This document shows, piece by piece, positions 1-10,158 of a stretch of DNA of 64,000 bases. The stretch covers positions 1 to 64,000 of the forward strand of contig CANFQX010000011.1 of NCBI GenBank assembly GCA_947449255.1, read 5' to 3'. The notes under the pieces are model-generated. The model worked only from the letters and a program-made list of their open reading frames with translations. It searched no databases and had not been told where the DNA came from. The position numbers were made by a program, and so were the translations under genes. Numbering within the stretch: the stretch's first letter is position 1; each line of letters starts with the position of its first letter. Source of the stretch: Pseudobdellovibrionaceae bacterium. Lineage in GTDB: Bacteria; Bdellovibrionota; Bdellovibrionia; Bdellovibrionales; Bdellovibrionaceae.

Positions 1-2
1 GA

Positions 3-104
3 AAATCAAAATTAAATCCGTTCGAACTTAAGACCGGACTTGAGCAAAAACTTAAAGATTTTTTCGAAATACAACGAAGAGACACCATAAGAAAGGCAGC
101 ATGA
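3..104 (+). CDS. C-terminal end of an ORF truncated by the window edge
   Basis: Open frame 3 from the window edge (KSKLNPFELKTGLEQKLKDFFEIQRRDTIRKAA*). Confidence 0.4.
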   Translation, partial: KSKLNPFELKTGLEQKLKDFFEIQRRDTIRKAA

Positions 105-334
105 TGGATCATAAAAATACAGTGTCATCTACTTATGAGTTAATACGCTACCGACCTCAGTCCTTTAGTCTAGGTTTATGCCATTGATTTGACGACGAAG
201 GTCTCGCTTTGAGACAATTTCCAATGAGTATAGGGATAACAAGGTTAAGACTGGTCAAATACTGTCTCTATGAACCAACTTAAAATATTTTTTGCGCTCA
301 GTAGCGATTACACAAGACTTCATGGAGGAGGCCT

Positions 335-1459
335 ATGGGTACCGATACATTCCAAGAATTAAAATTGAGCCACCTTGAATTTGAGCCTGATTCAAAAAAA
401 ACTCACTCCCAGAACGTAAGTCAATTTCCGTTGCCCGACGAGTTGCCAAAAAGGCCTGACCTCAGTCATCTGCCGAAGGATATTTTAAAAACAACAACGG
501 TTGAAAATCTTATTTCGCAAAATGAAGATTTAATGTCACGATTGAAAGTTTCACTCCGTCGCCTCTCGATTTTGGAAAATGAAAATCAAAGGATAATGGA
601 GGAGTCAAGCCAATCACGAATGGCTCAATCATCAACCACTGATCAAATTCTTGTCCTCAAAGAAAAGGATAATCGTTGGAAGCAAAAAGTCGAAATTCTT
701 GAAAATCAAAAAGAAATTCAAACCGAACAAATTCAAGAGTTGGAACAAAAACTTCAGTTCATGTCCCTCGACCTCGTTCGACATGAAAAATATCACGAAA
801 GAATAAAAAATCAGGTTAAGCCCTACATCACACAGCTTAAGGCTTACGCAAATACTCAAGAATTAAAAATTCAGGAATTAGAGGAAAGTCTTTCACAAAA
901 AGAGGCTCACCTAAGAGATATTCGTAACCAGATCATTGAGGTTACAAAAAACTCTCAAATTCAAATAGATTCAACAGAAAAAAGATCCCAAGAAATCACT
1001 CAATATTACGAAAATCAAATCCAGGCTCTAGCCAAGGAACTTGAAATCTTCCGCGAACATAACCAAGATCTTGAACTCAAGTCGTTGAAACTTCACTCTG
1101 CTCTAGAGAAACAGGATGTCTTAGAAAATGAAGTGATCAATCTCACCAGAAGCAAAGAAGATCTCAAGGATCGCTTACTCAATGAAATCCATCATATCCA
1201 GGAGCGACAAACTGAGCTGACTAGGCAAAATCAAAAAATTGGTGTTGAGCATGCTGACCTTCAAATTCGAGTTTTAGCGGATTATGATAAAATTCAAAAA
1301 TTAGAACTTGAAAACAGGCAACAGCAAGAGCAACTCGAGGGACTTCGATTTATGTGGTCCTCTAAAAATGAGGAAAATGAAAAGCTGAAGTTGGCTGCCT
1401 CAGCTTTAGAAAGACTTAACGTGGAACTCAGTCAAAAACTAAATGAGATTCGAAAATAA
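335..1459 (+). CDS. Long coiled-coil protein of unknown function
   Basis: 374-aa ORF, heptad-like E/K/Q/L-rich sequence, GGAGG upstream of ATG. Confidence 0.75.
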   Translation: MGTDTFQELKLSHLEFEPDSKKTHSQNVSQFPLPDELPKRPDLSHLPKDILKTTTVENLISQNEDLMSRLKVSLRRLSILENENQRIMEESSQSRMAQSSTTDQILVLKEKDNRWKQKVEILENQKEIQTEQIQELEQKLQFMSLDLVRHEKYHERIKNQVKPYITQLKAYANTQELKIQELEESLSQKEAHLRDIRNQIIEVTKNSQIQIDSTEKRSQEITQYYENQIQALAKELEIFREHNQDLELKSLKLHSALEKQDVLENEVINLTRSKEDLKDRLLNEIHHIQERQTELTRQNQKIGVEHADLQIRVLADYDKIQKLELENRQQQEQLEGLRFMWSSKNEENEKLKLAASALERLNVELSQKLNEIRK

Positions 1460-1504
1460 TTTTTTTAAATTTTAAAATTCACTTCTGATTGGAACTAAAA
1501 ACAA

Positions 1505-1831
1505 TCAGAAGCTTTTCAAAGCGCCATCGATATCTTCATGAACTTCCAAACTTGAACACTCGGTAAACTGAAGCAATCGGCGAAAATCAGGACTCAGTCC
1601 CGAAATTTTTACATTCATTTTTTTGGAGACATTGAGCTCATTTAATATTCCAAAAAAGGATTGAATTCCTGATGAGCCCACGAATGAAAGACTCTTCATA
1701 CAGAAGACAATGTTTTTATTTTTAAATTTCTCAAGGCAAGCATTTTTAAAGAATTGAGCTTTTTCTATTTCAATTCTTCCACTCAAAGAAACCACGGAAA
1801 TATCACCATCTCTTAAGAGCTTCAATTCCAT
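1505..1831 (-). CDS. STAS-domain protein (anti-sigma factor antagonist-like)
   Basis: 108 aa; VVSLSGRIEIEKAQFFK and FVGSSGIQSFFGIL pattern typical of STAS. Confidence 0.8.
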   Translation of the reverse strand: MELKLLRDGDISVVSLSGRIEIEKAQFFKNACLEKFKNKNIVFCMKSLSFVGSSGIQSFFGILNELNVSKKMNVKISGLSPDFRRLLQFTECSSLEVHEDIDGALKSF

Positions 1832-1965
1832 TCAAAACCTCATCCTTAGTAAAATGACATGCCACTCCTTAACGGCAGAAAGTTGAATCTATTAAAGTCC
1901 AAAAAGTAGTTATATTTATTAAGTTCTAACTCGACAAACGGCCTGTATCTCCCTAGACTCAAAAC

Positions 1966-4374
1966 GTGTTTGAAAACTATATTAAATTTCTTTTTTTATT
2001 TTTAATTTTCCTCGCCAGTCCCAGGACTTTCGGCCAAGAAAAATCCCCTTCTGCTAAAGTTCAAGGGCTGCTTTTGAATGCTGATAATATCTTTAGAGAT
2101 ACTGACAAAGATCTTATTGAGCTGCAGGGATCCGTTCAAATCATCTATCAAACTCAACACATTAAATCTGACAAAGCCATTATATATTTGCGCACTAAAC
2201 GAGCTGAACTTTTTGGTCATGTTGAAATGATCGACCCAAAAAATACGATCAAAGCCGATCAAATATTTCTGGACTATGAAGCCAACACCGGAGTTATTTA
2301 TAATGGCTTTGTGCAATCGGGCCTGGTTAAATTTAGCGGCGACAGATTGGATAAAATCAATGAGTCCGAGTACATTGTTTCTTCAGCTGATTACACAGCC
2401 TGCACCAATTGCCCCTCCACGTGGAGCTTTTCTGGCAGTTCAATAAGGGCAGAACTGGGTGGTTATGCTTATATTAAGAATGCCATTCTGCGAGTCTCCG
2501 AAGTCCCTGTCTTTTGGCTCCCTTATTTAGTTGTACCACTGAAAAGCGATCGTCAATCTGGCTTTTTAACCCCCGGCTTTGAGCAGTCTGATACGGGTGG
2601 ATTCACTTTGATTCAGCCCTATTTTTGGGCGCTTTCAAGAAGTACTGATGTCACGATATCAGCCGTCAATTACGAACATCGAGGATTAAAAGGACTGATT
2701 GAATATAGGTATTTATTAAGCGAAGACAGCTTTGGAAATCTTAACACCGCCTTCCTTGAGGATAAAGCCTTTGGCGAATCCAGCAGGCTAAATAATTTCA
2801 GAGATTTTTTAGAAAAGGGAAAACCTATCGATAGATGGTTCGTCAGGTATGATCACTATTTCGCCATGAATGATGATATCGTAGCAAGGGCACAAGTCAA
2901 TTTGACTAGTGACATTCAGTATTCAAAAGATTTTCCACTTGAAACTTTAAATTATGGCGATTCCGCGATGGAAAATCGCGTCTCATTCACAAAAAATACA
3001 AAGGATAGCCACGCTAGCATTGATACATCTTATTACGTCAACATGCTTCAGGCAGATCCTACGGCCGGCAATGATGATGCCGTACACAGAGCTCCTGAAT
3101 TAAGATACTCAGCGATTCAGAAAAATATCGGAGAAAGTAATTTTATTTATTTTTGGGATCTAAATTACGTTAATTTTACCCGACCTGGAAATTCTTATGA
3201 CAATATGGCAACCACAAGTGATGGAAAAACTAAATACATCAAAAATTCCTGCAATAAGCCAAACTGGTCTGACTTTCCTGACTGTCAACCAACTCATGAT
3301 GGAGCCTATGATCCTAGTATTGATTTAATTCGAACTGGCCAACGTCTTGACTTTCGCCCATCACTTTATTTTCCAATCAAAGTTCAAGATGGATTAGATA
3401 TTATCCCCATTTTGAATTACAGAGAAACTCACTACAACTTCAATGTCGGCGACGAGCAGAGCTATGTTCGACGCTATCTGAGAACTTCATTAACTGGACG
3501 AATGATCTTAAGCGCCGCCTACGGCGACCTCAGCGATCTGAAATCAGTGAGATACAAGCATGAAATATTGCCCGAAATGACATACACAAATATCCCGTGG
3601 ATTAATCAGAAAAGTCACCCCTTCTTCGGAACAGGCCCTCTGAATGAAACCCCCTACTCTTCTCGCGATGGAATTAGTGATGGTGACCTAACAAGCCCAT
3701 ACAGCCTTCAATTTGACTACCAAGATAGAATTTATGATCGCAATCTTTTAAATTTTGTCTTAACCAATAAGTTGACCCAAAAACGGTGGATAGAAGATCG
3801 TACCGAGTATCAACAAATTGCTTCTCTCAAATTATTGCAGTCCTATGATGGAACTCAATTGGACCGAAACAATAATATCCGCGAGCCATGGTCTGACCTG
3901 ATGGCTATTCTAGATTTGCGTCTTAATAACTTACAAAGCTATTCAATCTTTGATTACTTCCCCTACCAGAGCGTGACCAATGTCTCCTCACGAGTTCGGC
4001 TATTAACCACAGAGGGGCAATTTGGACAGATTGGTCTAACCCAGCAATATAAAATCACGCCTGGACAATCTGTGGATGTTTCAAGCCGCACAGAGGACTT
4101 TACTTTTGCTGGTGGGATCATTTCAAGATATGTAAACCTCATGGGACAAATAGTTTATGATGCCAACTGGGAGGCCTCTAAGCAGGGGAAGCCCGTTAAA
4201 TCCTGGGCCTATATTGCACAGTTTAAACCTCCTGGAGATTGTTGGCTCATCCGCTTAGTTCAAGATCAAGTCACTGGCGGCGAGACGAACACACGACTAA
4301 ACTTTGAGTTTACTTTTGATGGCAAGCCTGCGCCACCGATCAGTCCAGAGACTCTCCAACAGTTTGGTTTTTAG
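1966..4374 (+). CDS. lptD: LPS-assembly protein LptD (OstA N-terminal domain plus beta-barrel)
   Basis: 802 aa with signal peptide, OstA-like repeats (DKAIIYLRTKRAELFGHVEMIDPKNTIKADQIFLDY), barrel with PVFWLPYLVVPLKSDRQSGFLTPGF. Confidence 0.85.
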   Translation: MFENYIKFLFLFLIFLASPRTFGQEKSPSAKVQGLLLNADNIFRDTDKDLIELQGSVQIIYQTQHIKSDKAIIYLRTKRAELFGHVEMIDPKNTIKADQIFLDYEANTGVIYNGFVQSGLVKFSGDRLDKINESEYIVSSADYTACTNCPSTWSFSGSSIRAELGGYAYIKNAILRVSEVPVFWLPYLVVPLKSDRQSGFLTPGFEQSDTGGFTLIQPYFWALSRSTDVTISAVNYEHRGLKGLIEYRYLLSEDSFGNLNTAFLEDKAFGESSRLNNFRDFLEKGKPIDRWFVRYDHYFAMNDDIVARAQVNLTSDIQYSKDFPLETLNYGDSAMENRVSFTKNTKDSHASIDTSYYVNMLQADPTAGNDDAVHRAPELRYSAIQKNIGESNFIYFWDLNYVNFTRPGNSYDNMATTSDGKTKYIKNSCNKPNWSDFPDCQPTHDGAYDPSIDLIRTGQRLDFRPSLYFPIKVQDGLDIIPILNYRETHYNFNVGDEQSYVRRYLRTSLTGRMILSAAYGDLSDLKSVRYKHEILPEMTYTNIPWINQKSHPFFGTGPLNETPYSSRDGISDGDLTSPYSLQFDYQDRIYDRNLLNFVLTNKLTQKRWIEDRTEYQQIASLKLLQSYDGTQLDRNNNIREPWSDLMAILDLRLNNLQSYSIFDYFPYQSVTNVSSRVRLLTTEGQFGQIGLTQQYKITPGQSVDVSSRTEDFTFAGGIISRYVNLMGQIVYDANWEASKQGKPVKSWAYIAQFKPPGDCWLIRLVQDQVTGGETNTRLNFEFTFDGKPAPPISPETLQQFGF

Positions 4375-4420
4375 TTCATAGAAAAAATTGAAATTTATAA
4401 CTCAAATTAAACAACCAAGC

Positions 4421-4903
4421 TCAGTTCGTGACATCTTCAAAAATGATGACCTCATCATCCAAGCCAACAAAGGCCCAATGAATTTCAACCAAAATATTGA
4501 ATCGATTTGATAAAAAAATAACAGCCTTTTCTAGGCGATTTTTTTGCCTTTTTGAAACACGAGTGAGATAGAAGCTTGAAAGATTCACTGACTTCACTTC
4601 CACCATCAATAGGTGTCCTTGTGGCGCTCTAAATAACAAATCAACTTCAGCAAAAGGAGTCTTCATTCTTTGCTTTAAGAGCAGAAAATTTCGTGATTGA
4701 TAGTAATCAATCACAATTTCTTCAGCCTTCAGTCCACGTTGATGAGACCAGCATGATTTTTTTGATGATGAATTAAATCCATCATCACGTGAGATGTTCT
4801 TTGACACCCGCAAATGTCCTTCGGTGCATTTCACAGGGCCCATTCTCTGCGATTGCTTTTTTGTGAATAAGGGTTGAATAGCCTTTATGTTTTTCGAAGG
4901 CAT
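4421..4903 (-). CDS. yraN: UPF0102 / YraN-family endonuclease-like protein; start uncertain
   Basis: [50 protein letters not shown] matches YraN pattern; ORF start overlaps rnhB 3' end, so true start is probably internal. Confidence 0.7.
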   Translation of the reverse strand: MPSKNIKAIQPLFTKKQSQRMGPVKCTEGHLRVSKNISRDDGFNSSSKKSCWSHQRGLKAEEIVIDYYQSRNFLLLKQRMKTPFAEVDLLFRAPQGHLLMVEVKSVNLSSFYLTRVSKRQKNRLEKAVIFLSNRFNILVEIHWAFVGLDDEVIIFEDVTN

Positions 4904-5441
4904 AAACTGGGAATTGCACTCCTAAATCTTTCATCAGCTGATCTCGTGTGACCTTTGCAACAATAGATGCTGCAGAAATTGGAGCCACTCGCAAATCACC
5001 TTTAATTATTGTCGTCTGCTGAAAGTTGAATAGCCCCGGAATCTTTTGATTTCCATCAACCAGGATATGCCCACTTTTGACTCCAAGATTTTCTATGGCT
5101 CTTTTCATGGCCAGCAATGACGCTTGAAGTATATTCAACTCATCTATTTCTTCAACACTTGCACTTCCAATTCCAACGCGATGAGAGGCTAAGATCTCTT
5201 TCGCCATTTCACCTCGACGACATTCGGAAAGCAGTTTTGAATCTGTGACTAGTTCACTCAAATTATCTGAATTAAAAATGACTGCTGCAGCAAAAACAGG
5301 CCCTGCAAGACATCCACGCCCAACTTCATCAACCCCAATTACTGGAGAAGGTGAAAATTGATGCCAATCAATTTTTGGAAGGTCTTTATCATTTCCTTTA
5401 GACTTTATTTTTGACATTTTTTTGATCTGTTTCTCCGCCAC
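4785..5441 (-). CDS. rnhB: Ribonuclease HII
   Basis: [19 protein letters not shown] and [10 protein letters not shown] motifs; next to rplS. Confidence 0.93.
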   Translation of the reverse strand: MAEKQIKKMSKIKSKGNDKDLPKIDWHQFSPSPVIGVDEVGRGCLAGPVFAAAVIFNSDNLSELVTDSKLLSECRRGEMAKEILASHRVGIGSASVEEIDELNILQASLLAMKRAIENLGVKSGHILVDGNQKIPGLFNFQQTTIIKGDLRVAPISAASIVAKVTRDQLMKDLGVQFPVYAFEKHKGYSTLIHKKAIAENGPCEMHRRTFAGVKEHLT

Positions 5442-5471
5442 GAAAGAACTCCCGAAAAATTTTTGAGCAAA

Positions 5472-5503
5472 AAAAAGCCTGGTTGATTAAAACCAGGCTT
5501 TTT
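5472..5503 (-). terminator. Rho-independent terminator after rplS
   Basis: AAAAAGCCTGGTT-GATTAA-AACCAGGCTTTTT hairpin with T-run. Confidence 0.8.
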
Positions 5504-5533
5504 CATAATATTTATATCAATATTTATTTTGCA

Positions 5534-5938
5534 CTAAGCCTTCGTAGAAGAGCTTACTACTGCTGCCAACTCAGATTTAATCTTAGCAGCTTTACCAGAT
5601 AGTTTGCGCAAGAAATAAAGTTTAGAACGGCGCACTTGTCCAATATTCACTAGTTCCACTTTATCAAGTGAAGGGCTGCTGAACGGGAATGTTCTTTCAA
5701 CTCCAACACCAGCAGATACTTTACGAACTGTGAATGATTTTACAGCTCCAGAACCTTGGATTTTTGTTACGATTCCTTTGAAAAGCTGAACGCGTTCTTT
5801 TTCGCCCTCTTTAACTTTTACAAATACGTTGACTGTGTCGCCAGAATTAAAATTTTGTATATTTTTATTAGCTGGTTTAACGCTTACGCGACGAACAAGA
5901 TTAGTTTCTTTAACTTCAGTTTTAACAGATTTAGCCAT
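5534..5938 (-). CDS. rplS: 50S ribosomal protein L19
   Basis: [67 protein letters not shown]. Confidence 0.95.
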   Translation of the reverse strand: MAKSVKTEVKETNLVRRVSVKPANKNIQNFNSGDTVNVFVKVKEGEKERVQLFKGIVTKIQGSGAVKSFTVRKVSAGVGVERTFPFSSPSLDKVELVNIGQVRRSKLYFLRKLSGKAAKIKSELAAVVSSSTKA

Positions 5939-5988
5939 TGCTTAGTCCCTTATGCCAGTGAAATTTTCACAAAAAGTAAAACAAGGGT

Positions 5989-6585
5989 CTACCACGGACC
6001 CATTACGCGGTCAAGACAGATACTTACTGCCGATCTTACTGAAAGATGGCGATAATCCCGAGGAGGAGCACCCCTGATACTTTCTAAAACCCCTGAACAG
6101 GATTTCAAAAGGTCCTCTGTCATTCCATTACCTGTACCGAATAACATGAATACGGGTCTTTTTTCTACATACATCTCATGTCGCAGCTCGCTAAATGTGT
6201 ATTTTTTTACCCCTTCATTCGCGGCAGAGGTCGCAATGACCAAGGCCTCAGGCACATTCCAGTCCGAAAGGGCTGCGGCAAGGCTTTCAGCGGTATGAAC
6301 TGGATCTAATGCGGTCTTTCGCATTGGATTATAAACTGCCCCCTGGCCGGTCTTCCAATGATCCAAGACTCGATCAACGAACATCAGCTGCTCCTTCATG
6401 GGATGAATAATATAATATTTTTCTACCCCAAAAACTTGCGCGGCCCGCGCTATATCGTGAATATCAAAATTTGTGACATTAGTAGCCACAGTTTTGTTTT
6501 GTCGATCACGCACTGGGTAATGAACTAAGCCAATGGCAAGTCTTGGTACATATAGAGATGCTTCAGTCATTGAAATCTTCCTCAC
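5989..6585 (-). CDS. SPOUT-type SAM-dependent RNA methyltransferase (Methyltrn_RNA_4-like)
   Basis: Located between trmD and rpl[48 protein letters not shown] and [12 protein letters not shown]. Confidence 0.8.
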   Translation of the reverse strand: MRKISMTEASLYVPRLAIGLVHYPVRDRQNKTVATNVTNFDIHDIARAAQVFGVEKYYIIHPMKEQLMFVDRVLDHWKTGQGAVYNPMRKTALDPVHTAESLAAALSDWNVPEALVIATSAANEGVKKYTFSELRHEMYVEKRPVFMLFGTGNGMTEDLLKSCSGVLESIRGAPPRDYRHLSVRSAVSICLDRVMGPW

Positions 6586-7399
6586 TCAACCCAGCAAGAC
6601 CTAAAATATTTTTATCTTCAAAGCTGAGATTCATCCAAAATTTTTTGAGTTCCTGAAGAGGAGCCTCTTGTTTTTTTCTTTTAACGGCCTGGTATTTTAT
6701 ATTTTCCTGGCTAATATATTCTAAAAATAGGTCACGCCGCTTGACCAAGGTCACCAGGGCAGAGACTTTGATCTTCCATTCCTCAATGCTCTTATGATTC
6801 CCGCTTAAAAGAATGTCAGGAACATTTTGTGACAAGTACTCTCTGGGGCGAGTAAATTGGGGTGCTTCTAGCAATCCTTCCGAAAAAGTATCTTTGTCAG
6901 CACTTTCATTATGCCCAAGAACTCCAGGAATGAATCGAGAAAGACTATCAATGACCACCAAGGCGCCAAGCTCACCACCAGATAGAATGTAGTCCCCTAT
7001 TGAAATTTCTTCATCGACATAGGAATTAATAATTCTCTGATCAATCCCACCATAGCGGCCGCAAATAATGACTAAATGCTCTTCCTTGGCTAGTTCCCTG
7101 GCTTTTTGATCAGTAAGCACTCGCCCCTGGGGGGACATATATATAACTTTGGAAATATTCGGCTGTGCAGAATGGAGAATATTTTTCAGACTTAAATCCA
7201 AAGTCTCAGGCAACATCAGCATCCCATCACCCCCACCAAATGGACGATCATCCACGGTGCGATGGCGGTCTACGGCAAACTCTCTCGGGTTATGAGTGTT
7301 AAGACTCAAAAGATCTTTTTTTAGAGCTTGTCCCAAAACACCAAAGCCTGCTGCACTCTCCACCAATTCTGGAAAAAGAGTGATAACATCAATTTGCAT
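6563..7399 (-). CDS. trmD: tRNA (guanine-N1)-methyltransferase
   Basis: [48 protein letters not shown]. Confidence 0.95.
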   Translation of the reverse strand: MQIDVITLFPELVESAAGFGVLGQALKKDLLSLNTHNPREFAVDRHRTVDDRPFGGGDGMLMLPETLDLSLKNILHSAQPNISKVIYMSPQGRVLTDQKARELAKEEHLVIICGRYGGIDQRIINSYVDEEISIGDYILSGGELGALVVIDSLSRFIPGVLGHNESADKDTFSEGLLEAPQFTRPREYLSQNVPDILLSGNHKSIEEWKIKVSALVTLVKRRDLFLEYISQENIKYQAVKRKKQEAPLQELKKFWMNLSFEDKNILGLAGLSEEDFND

Positions 7400-7401
7400 G
7401 A

Positions 7402-7935
7402 TTAAGCGTTCTCGATATCTAGCAGGCCTTCTGGTAAATCCATGACGATGGATTGGTGCTTAAAATCAATCTTTTTGATAAAAGCCTCTACAAATGGGAT
7501 TTCAATTTTTTTCCCATTGACGTCTACAACCAAAAGGTCCTGAGCTCCATTGCTTGAAAAATCAACAATTTCACCGATAACTTTTTGATCAACATCTTTA
7601 ACTTTAAAATTTCTAATTTCAGAAAGATAAATTGTTTCACCGGGTTTGGAAACCAAAAGGCTTTCTTCGATGAAAAACTCTAAATGCTCAACGTTTTCAG
7701 CCATTGTGCGGTCCAAAATTTCGGCAGCTTTTACGATAATACCTTTTTTAAAGGCTTTGACGCGCTCAACATTAAATTCAACTTTTTCTAAGTCTTCTTT
7801 AGATTGAAGCGAAAACTTTTTCATGCGCTTTGCCCAAGATATATCACCGGAAAAGATGACAACGTAAAGGTCTCCCTTAAGTCCATGAGCTTCTCTAACT
7901 TTACCTACCAATTTCATTTTAACTCCAGACGGCAA
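7402..7935 (-). CDS. rimM: Ribosome maturation factor RimM
   Basis: [24 protein letters not shown]-barrel [14 protein letters not shown]; synteny with trmD/rpsP. Confidence 0.92.
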   Translation of the reverse strand: MPSGVKMKLVGKVREAHGLKGDLYVVIFSGDISWAKRMKKFSLQSKEDLEKVEFNVERVKAFKKGIIVKAAEILDRTMAENVEHLEFFIEESLLVSKPGETIYLSEIRNFKVKDVDQKVIGEIVDFSSNGAQDLLVVDVNGKKIEIPFVEAFIKKIDFKHQSIVMDLPEGLLDIENA

Positions 7936-8120
7936 TCAAAGATTCCGTCAACTAATGTTACTAATTCTCCAAATAGAAAGGGGTTGTTTGACAACAACCC
8001 CTTCCATGAGAATCTCTATAAAAAATTGAATATGATTTAAAACTTACAACAACATGATAATTTTTTTTAGAGTCTCAATGATTAAAAAATCAAAAGACTC
8101 ATAAAAATTAAATCCTGCGA

Positions 8121-8360
8121 CTATTCAACGATATCTAAATGATAACGCTTATTGAGCTTAGTGCCCGCCGCGCGAATTATAGTTCTCATAGCTGCAGCAG
8201 TCTTACCTTGCTTGCCAATCACTTTGCCAAGATCCTCTTTATCAACCTTGAGAGCAAGCATTGTAGTCTGTTGACCTGGAATTTCATCCACTTCAACATG
8301 ATCAGGCTTGTCCACAAGGGACTTAGCCATGAACTCAACAAGATCTTTCAAGCTGTCCAT
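8121..8360 (-). CDS. khpA: KH-domain RNA-binding protein
   Basis: 79 aa, GKVIGKQGKTAAAMRTIIRAAG KH motif, between rpsP and rimM. Confidence 0.92.
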   Translation of the reverse strand: MDSLKDLVEFMAKSLVDKPDHVEVDEIPGQQTTMLALKVDKEDLGKVIGKQGKTAAAMRTIIRAAGTKLNKRYHLDIVE

Positions 8361-8426
8361 AAATACCCCCGAGAAAGATGAATTGCTAGAGCACTTCTAA
8401 TGAAGGACTCTAGCAAACCAAATAAC

Positions 8427-8675
8427 TTACTTAGCTTGAGCCAACTTAATTACATGTTTTACGCGGTCAGTAGGTTGTGCACCTTTTTTGATCCACTCTT
8501 CAACTTTAACTAGATCGATCTCTACCTTTTTATCAGCACCTTTAGGAGCTGGAATGTAAGTTCCTAGAATATCCAGGAATTTACCGGTAACATAACGACG
8601 AGAATCCGCAACAGTAATGCGGTACTTAGGATCATGCTTTGCGCCCATTCGAGCCAAACGAATAACAACTGCCAT
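8427..8675 (-). CDS. rpsP: 30S ribosomal protein S16
   Basis: VIRLARMGAKHDPKYRITVADSR; IDLVKVEEWIKKGAQPTDRV. Confidence 0.96.
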   Translation of the reverse strand: MAVVIRLARMGAKHDPKYRITVADSRRYVTGKFLDILGTYIPAPKGADKKVEIDLVKVEEWIKKGAQPTDRVKHVIKLAQAK

Positions 8676-8741
8676 TTCTAAACCTCTTGTTCAAAACAGT
8701 AATTTCAAGTGTGTACTGTGTTCGTAATTAAATATCAAGCT

Positions 8742-10073
8742 TTAAAATGGGAACTTCATCCCACTTCGGCCCATTCCCATTTTCATGAGACCGCCCATCA
8801 TCTTTTTTGCATCTTCGAACTGCTTAATCAACTTATTAACATCTTGTACTTGAGTTCCGCTACCTTTAGAAATGCGTTGACGCCTTGAGGCATTTAAAAT
8901 CTTATGATTTTGACGCTCTTCTATGGTCATTGAATGAATTATGGCTTCAATTTTTTTCATTTCAGCATCCGGCGGAGCCATATTTTTAAGTTGTTTCGAA
9001 ATATCCCCCATTCCTGGTAAAAATTTCAAAATAGATTCAAAGCCACCCATTTTTTTAAGCTGCTGAATCTGCAACAAAAAATCCTCAAGGGTAAATTCAT
9101 TCTTCATGAGTTTTTTGGCTGACTCACGGGCGGATTTCTCATCGATCACTTCTTGAGCTTTTTCCACCAGAGACAAAACGTCTCCCATGTCCAAGATCCG
9201 CCCTGCGAGACGATCCGGATGAAAGACCTCAAGCGCTGTCACCTTTTCACCAACACCTAGGAATTTTATGGGTATTCCGGTGACTTCTCGGATCGAAAGA
9301 GCAGCACCGCCCCTAGCATCACCGTCCACTTTGGTCAAAACCAGTCCCGTCAAACCCAGGCGTTTATGAAAGCCCTCGGCCACACTGACTGATTGTTGCC
9401 CCAGCATAGCGTCTGCAACCAATAGAATTTCTTGTGGAGTCCAAATCTCTTTGATTCGACCCAACTCATCCATCAGTTCTTCATCAATTTGAAGGCGCCC
9501 AGCGGTATCCACGATAACAACTTCAACCATGTTGTCGCGGGCCCATTGCTTGGCCTTTTCTAAAATCTGCTCTGGCTTCATTCCAATTTCAGTTGGAAAA
9601 GTTGGAATATTATTTTGCTTTCCTAGCACCTGAAGCTGATCAATGGCGGCTGGACGATAAATGTCAGCCGGAATTAAACCCGGTTTTTTTCCCAATTTTT
9701 GTCTTATATAGAGCGCTAACTTGGCCGCGGAAGTCGTCTTACCCGCCCCCTGCAAGCCCACTAAAAATATAACGCTGGGATTTTCTCTAACATTTATATC
9801 AACAGCACCACCACCGAGCGTAGAAATGAGCTCGTCGTGCACTATTTTAACAAATTGCTGTCCAGGATTGATCGTCCCCAAAACATCTGCGCCTAAAGCC
9901 TTGGCCTTCACTTTATCGATGAAGTTTTTTACCACTTTGAAATTGACGTCAGCCTCAAGCAAACTCATGCGAATTTCTTTGATCACTTCCTCAACATTGG
10001 ATTCAGTGATTTTACTTTGTCCACGAACCTTTTTAAGGCTGGCCATTATTTTATCTGATAAGTTTTCAAACAT
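8742..10073 (-). CDS. ffh: Signal recognition particle GTPase Ffh
   Basis: VGLQGAGKTTSAAKLA, DTAGRLQIDEELM, TKVDGDARGGAALS; Met-rich M domain. Confidence 0.96.
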   Translation of the reverse strand: MFENLSDKIMASLKKVRGQSKITESNVEEVIKEIRMSLLEADVNFKVVKNFIDKVKAKALGADVLGTINPGQQFVKIVHDELISTLGGGAVDINVRENPSVIFLVGLQGAGKTTSAAKLALYIRQKLGKKPGLIPADIYRPAAIDQLQVLGKQNNIPTFPTEIGMKPEQILEKAKQWARDNMVEVVIVDTAGRLQIDEELMDELGRIKEIWTPQEILLVADAMLGQQSVSVAEGFHKRLGLTGLVLTKVDGDARGGAALSIREVTGIPIKFLGVGEKVTALEVFHPDRLAGRILDMGDVLSLVEKAQEVIDEKSARESAKKLMKNEFTLEDFLLQIQQLKKMGGFESILKFLPGMGDISKQLKNMAPPDAEMKKIEAIIHSMTIEERQNHKILNASRRQRISKGSGTQVQDVNKLIKQFEDAKKMMGGLMKMGMGRSGMKFPF

Positions 10074-10158
10074 TTAAAACTCCGGAAGAGATTCTTTTTA
10101 TATTTCTCTTCTATTTTTGTTATCTTTCTTTTTGAGCTGTCCTTGCAATCTGACTTTG

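Noticed and set aside
4785-4903. Gene overlap of rnhB and yraN as meaningful coding overlap
   Set aside because: The upstream part of the yraN ORF has no YraN-like sequence; a later start (e.g. GTG) is more likely.
7977-8004. AAGGGGTTGT/ACAACCCCTT hairpin between khpA and rimM as a riboswitch
   Set aside because: Simple short hairpin with weak T-run; at most an attenuator, no multi-stem architecture.
9721-10077. 118-aa plus-strand ORF opposite ffh
   Set aside because: Fully antisense to a clear conserved gene; composition looks like a mirror of the coding strand. The same applies to most other antisense ORFs in the track (e.g. 8139-8381, 12435-12830, 39967-40503, 49313-49657).
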